Translations under genes and position numbers: made by a program
Shown here: positions 15,012-17,388 of the stretch, in pieces
Layout: the number at the start of each line of letters is the position of its first letter
How positions within the stretch are numbered: position 1 is the first letter of the stretch
Origin: an uncultured Muribaculaceae bacterium
GTDB lineage: Bacteria; Bacteroidota; Bacteroidia; Bacteroidales; Muribaculaceae
Direction: 5' to 3'
Length of the DNA stretch: 17,388 bases
Assembly (NCBI GenBank): GCA_902494515.1
Contig: CABUTS010000061.1
Span: 1-17,388 of the forward strand
The notes under the pieces: model-generated
Seen by the model: only the letters and a program-made list of their open reading frames with translations
Database searches by the model: none
What the model was told of the DNA's origin: nothing

Positions 15012-16979
15012 TTGCCCCGCCCTTTCAATAAGAAATTCAACAGCAGGCCTCAGGCTGAATCCAAGGCCAAGTCCGCCACTTCAAAGCCTGCTCAGCAGAA
15101 GCCCCATCCTATGCCGCAGGAACGCGGTTCCGTTATCGAATATCCCCGCCGCCCGATTACCGACTGGCTTCCGACTTCGGTCAAGGAGGCCAAGGCTCAC
15201 GGCTGGGACGAGGTTGACATTGTCTTTTTTTCGGGCGACGCATACGTCGATCACCCCTCTTTCGCTGCCGCAGTTCTCGGACGCACTTTAGTTGAAATCG
15301 GCGGCTACAAGGTTGCAATCGTGCCGCAGCCAAACTGGCAGGACGACCTCCGCGACTTCCGCAAGTTCGGCCGTCCGCGTCTTTTCTTTGCTGTTTCCGC
15401 CGGAGCCATGGACTCGATGGTGAACCATTACACCGCCGCCCGACGGCGCCGTTCGGATGACGCCTATACCCCCGACGGCCGCCACGGCATGCGTCCCGAC
15501 TATCCCACAATCGTCTATTCCAAAATCCTCCGCGACCTTTTCCCCGACGTTCCCATCATTGCCGGGGGGATTGAGGCGTCGCTCCGACGTCTTTCGCATT
15601 ATGATTACTGGCAGGACCGTCTGCGCCCCTCGATTCTGGCCGATGCCCCGGTCGACATGCTGATTTACGGCATGGGGGAACTACCCCTGCTCGAGCTGGC
15701 GCGCCGCATAGCCGCCGGGGAGAAGGTTTCCGAAATCCGCGACATCCCGCAGACCGCCTTTTTCGCTCCGGAAACTGAAATCAAGGCCCTCGAGGAGTCG
15801 GGCAGCGAGGTGATACGCCTGAATTCCTGGGAGCAATGCCGCCGCGACAAAAAGTCGCAGGCTGCGAATTTCAAGCATATCGAGCAACAGAGCAACCGCT
15901 TCACCGGCGCCACCATCGTGCAGCAGTTCGACAAGGAGCGTTTCGTGCGGGTCAATCCGATGTATCCCCCTCTCACTACGGAGCAGATCGACAGTTTCTA
16001 CGACCTCAGCTACACCCGTCTGCCCCATCCCCGTTATATCGGCAAACGTATCCCGGCGTTCGACATGATTCGTTTCTCGGTGAACATGCACCGCGGCTGT
16101 TTCGGCGGCTGCGCATTTTGCACGATTTCCGCCCATCAGGGGAAATTCATCGCCTCCCGTTCGCAGGAATCGATTGTCCGCGAGGCGAAAAAGATTACTG
16201 AGATGCCCGGATTCAAGGGGTATATCTCCGACCTCGGTGGTCCGTCGGCAAATATGTACCGTATGGGCGGTTTCGATAAGTCGATTTGCGCCAAGTGTCT
16301 GCGTCCCAGCTGCCTGCATCCGAAGCCCTGCCCTAATCTGAATCACGACCACCGGCCTCTACTCGACGTCTACCACGCTGTCGACGCCCTACCCGGGGTC
16401 AAGAAATCCTTTATCGGCAGTGGTGTCCGCTACGACTTGTCGATGCACCAGTCGGGCCACCGGGAGATTGACGAGGCGTCCCGTCGCTACAACGAGGAGC
16501 TGATTGTCAGCCACGTCAGCGGCCGACTAAAAGTCGCCCCCGAACATACCGAGGACGGCGTGCTCAACATCATGCGCAAGCCCACTTTCACCCTCTTCGA
16601 GGAGTTCAACCGTCTGTTCGACCGGATTAACCGCCAGCATGGTCTGAATCAGCAGCTTATCCCCTACTTCATCTCCTCGCATCCCGGTTGCCACGAGGTC
16701 GACATGGCCAATCTGGCCCTCAAGACCAAGCGCCTGAACTTCCATCTCGAGCAGGTCCAGGACTTCACACCCACCCCGATGACCGTAGCCACCGAAATCT
16801 ACTACACCGGCTACCACCCCTACACCCTCGAGCGCATCTACACCCCCGTCACCCCCGAGGAAAAGCTTGCCCAGCGCCAGTACTTCTTCTGGTACGACCG
16901 CACCTACCGGGCCTCCATCACCGCCTCCCTCCGGCGTCTCCACCGCCCCGACATCCTCGCCGCTCTCTTCTCCCGCTAA
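15012..16979 (+). CDS. ygiQ: YgiQ-family radical SAM protein
   Basis: 655 residues from a TTG at 15012; the only ATG upstream of the conserved part is at 15111 (622 residues). The extra 33 residues are Lys/Ser/Gln/Pro-rich and basic (PRPFNKKFNSRP) and could be real or leader sequence. The conserved start is ITDWLPTS, with the N-terminal YgiQ domain (FFSGDAYVDHPSF, PQPNWQDDLRDFRKFG, YDYWQDRLRPSIL). The radical SAM core has the iron-sulfur motif CFGGCAFC (Cys363, Cys367, Cys370 in this numbering), and a second cysteine cluster follows (CAKCLRPSCLHPKPCPN). The family cleaves SAM to make a radical, but its substrate is not known. The TTTG at 15011-15014 could itself be part of a -7 element (CGACTTTG, a weak match), which would favour the ATG at 15111. 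Family identity is certain, start uncertain. Confidence 0.93.
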   Translation: MPRPFNKKFNSRPQAESKAKSATSKPAQQKPHPMPQERGSVIEYPRRPITDWLPTSVKEAKAHGWDEVDIVFFSGDAYVDHPSFAAAVLGRTLVEIGGYKVAIVPQPNWQDDLRDFRKFGRPRLFFAVSAGAMDSMVNHYTAARRRRSDDAYTPDGRHGMRPDYPTIVYSKILRDLFPDVPIIAGGIEASLRRLSHYDYWQDRLRPSILADAPVDMLIYGMGELPLLELARRIAAGEKVSEIRDIPQTAFFAPETEIKALEESGSEVIRLNSWEQCRRDKKSQAANFKHIEQQSNRFTGATIVQQFDKERFVRVNPMYPPLTTEQIDSFYDLSYTRLPHPRYIGKRIPAFDMIRFSVNMHRGCFGGCAFCTISAHQGKFIASRSQESIVREAKKITEMPGFKGYISDLGGPSANMYRMGGFDKSICAKCLRPSCLHPKPCPNLNHDHRPLLDVYHAVDALPGVKKSFIGSGVRYDLSMHQSGHREIDEASRRYNEELIVSHVSGRLKVAPEHTEDGVLNIMRKPTFTLFEEFNRLFDRINRQHGLNQQLIPYFISSHPGCHEVDMANLALKTKRLNFHLEQVQDFTPTPMTVATEIYYTGYHPYTLERIYTPVTPEEKLAQRQYFFWYDRTYRASITASLRRLHRPDILAALFSR

Positions 16980-17084
16980 CTTCCCTCGCATGTTTTATGT
17001 GACAATCCTTTACTTATCCCTTTTATTTCCACTTTCACAGGCTGAATTCAGGCATCAGATAAGCATTTAATGGCAAAAAAGTGT

Positions 17085-17092
17085 TATATTTG
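17085..17092 (+). promoter_or_regulatory. -7 element before the partial AAA-ATPase-like gene
   Basis: TATATTTG followed by CAAA is an exact TAnnTTTG match, 18 bases before the first ATG of the gene at 17111. The -33 region is A-rich with no TTTG. Leader length would be about 12-18 bases. Confidence 0.6.
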
Positions 17093-17110
17093 CAAACTGA
17101 TACAACCTTG

Positions 17111-17388
17111 ATGATTATGGACAGCCAGTACAAGCCTTATCCTATCGGAATTGAGAATTTCGAGAAGCTCAGAAATAAAGGATGCGTCTATGTTGACAAA
17201 ACAGATTATATTAATCTGATGATTCAACAAGGCGGATATTTCCTGCTGTGCCGTCCGCGGCGATTCGGCAAGAGTCTGTTTCTGTCTACCATTGAGGCAT
17301 TCTTCGAGGGGAAGCGGGAGCTGTTCGAGGGGCTGGCAATTACCAAGTATGATTACGACTGGGAACCATCGCCTGTTCTCCATCTCAA
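17111..17388 (+). CDS. AAA-ATPase-like / PD-(D/E)XK family protein, N-terminal part
   Basis: 92 codons are visible and the gene runs off the window. The start may be the ATG at 17111 or the in-frame ATG at 17117 (MDSQYKPYPIGIENFEKLRN); the second gives the usual family beginning. Residues YPIGIENFEKLRNKGCVYVDKTDYI and the P-loop-like LLCRPRRFGKSLFLSTIEAFFEGK are characteristic of the AAA-ATPase-like proteins (formerly DUF1703-linked), which normally carry a PD-(D/E)XK nuclease-like domain at the C-terminus, outside this window. The family is present in many copies in Bacteroidales genomes and its role is unknown. It has its own promoter, about 130 bases after the YgiQ gene. The lower GC content than the neighbouring genes would fit acquisition or expansion. 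Confidence 0.88.
   Translation, partial: MIMDSQYKPYPIGIENFEKLRNKGCVYVDKTDYINLMIQQGGYFLLCRPRRFGKSLFLSTIEAFFEGKRELFEGLAITKYDYDWEPSPVLHL

Noticed and set aside
17042..17051. 10-base palindrome CTGAATTCAG as terminator of ygiQ
   Set aside because: The stem is only 5 bases, has no loop and no T-run follows.
17084..17383. Minus-strand open frame of 99 codons at the right edge
   Set aside because: The plus strand encodes the clear AAA-ATPase-like signature with a promoter in front.

Overview
The window looks like a Bacteroidales chromosome, most plausibly a relatively GC-rich gut lineage such as Muribaculaceae. The family assignment is an inference from gene content and composition; no rRNA gene is present to settle it. 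The order-level call rests on an aerotolerance (Bat) operon of Bacteroides type, several Bacteroidetes-style promoters with the -7 element TAnnTTTG and little Shine-Dalgarno use, and Bacteroidetes-typical families (DUF4293, membrane-anchored HU-like protein, AAA-ATPase-like/PD-(D/E)XK protein).

Left part (1-6480, minus strand): a six-gene operon read right to left, moxR, a DUF58 gene, a BatD-like membrane protein gene, batA, batB and batC, then a 9-bp tandem array at the window edge where batD would be expected. Together they would form an envelope complex: a MoxR AAA+ ATPase, three von Willebrand-like proteins (DUF58, BatA, BatB) and TPR or beta-domain partners exposed to the periplasm. Three stretches of this operon are internally repetitive. 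The upstream region (6156-6481) holds a promoter and three copies of CGTTTACC that look like an operator.

Middle (6482-9913, minus strand): a translationally coupled pair of HU-superfamily genes. One is a plain 95-residue HU-like protein. The other has an HU-like N-terminus, a proline-rich spacer, one membrane helix and a C-terminal LysM domain, so it could join DNA to peptidoglycan. Upstream of the pair lies gdhA (glutamate dehydrogenase) with a clear intrinsic terminator and its own promoter.

Right part (9914-17388, plus strand): an uncharacterised 762-residue TPR protein, then a DUF4293 membrane protein and uvrB three bases apart behind an excellent TTTG-N20-TAACTTTG promoter, a 92-base G-free pyrimidine tract that could serve as a Rho loading site, a YgiQ-family radical SAM protein, and the start of an AAA-ATPase-like gene cut by the window end.

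No tRNA, rRNA, CRISPR array, insertion sequence or phage gene was recognised. Most of the window is ordinary core genome. The most unusual items are the HU-TM-LysM protein, the operator-like repeats before moxR, and the 9-bp array after batC.
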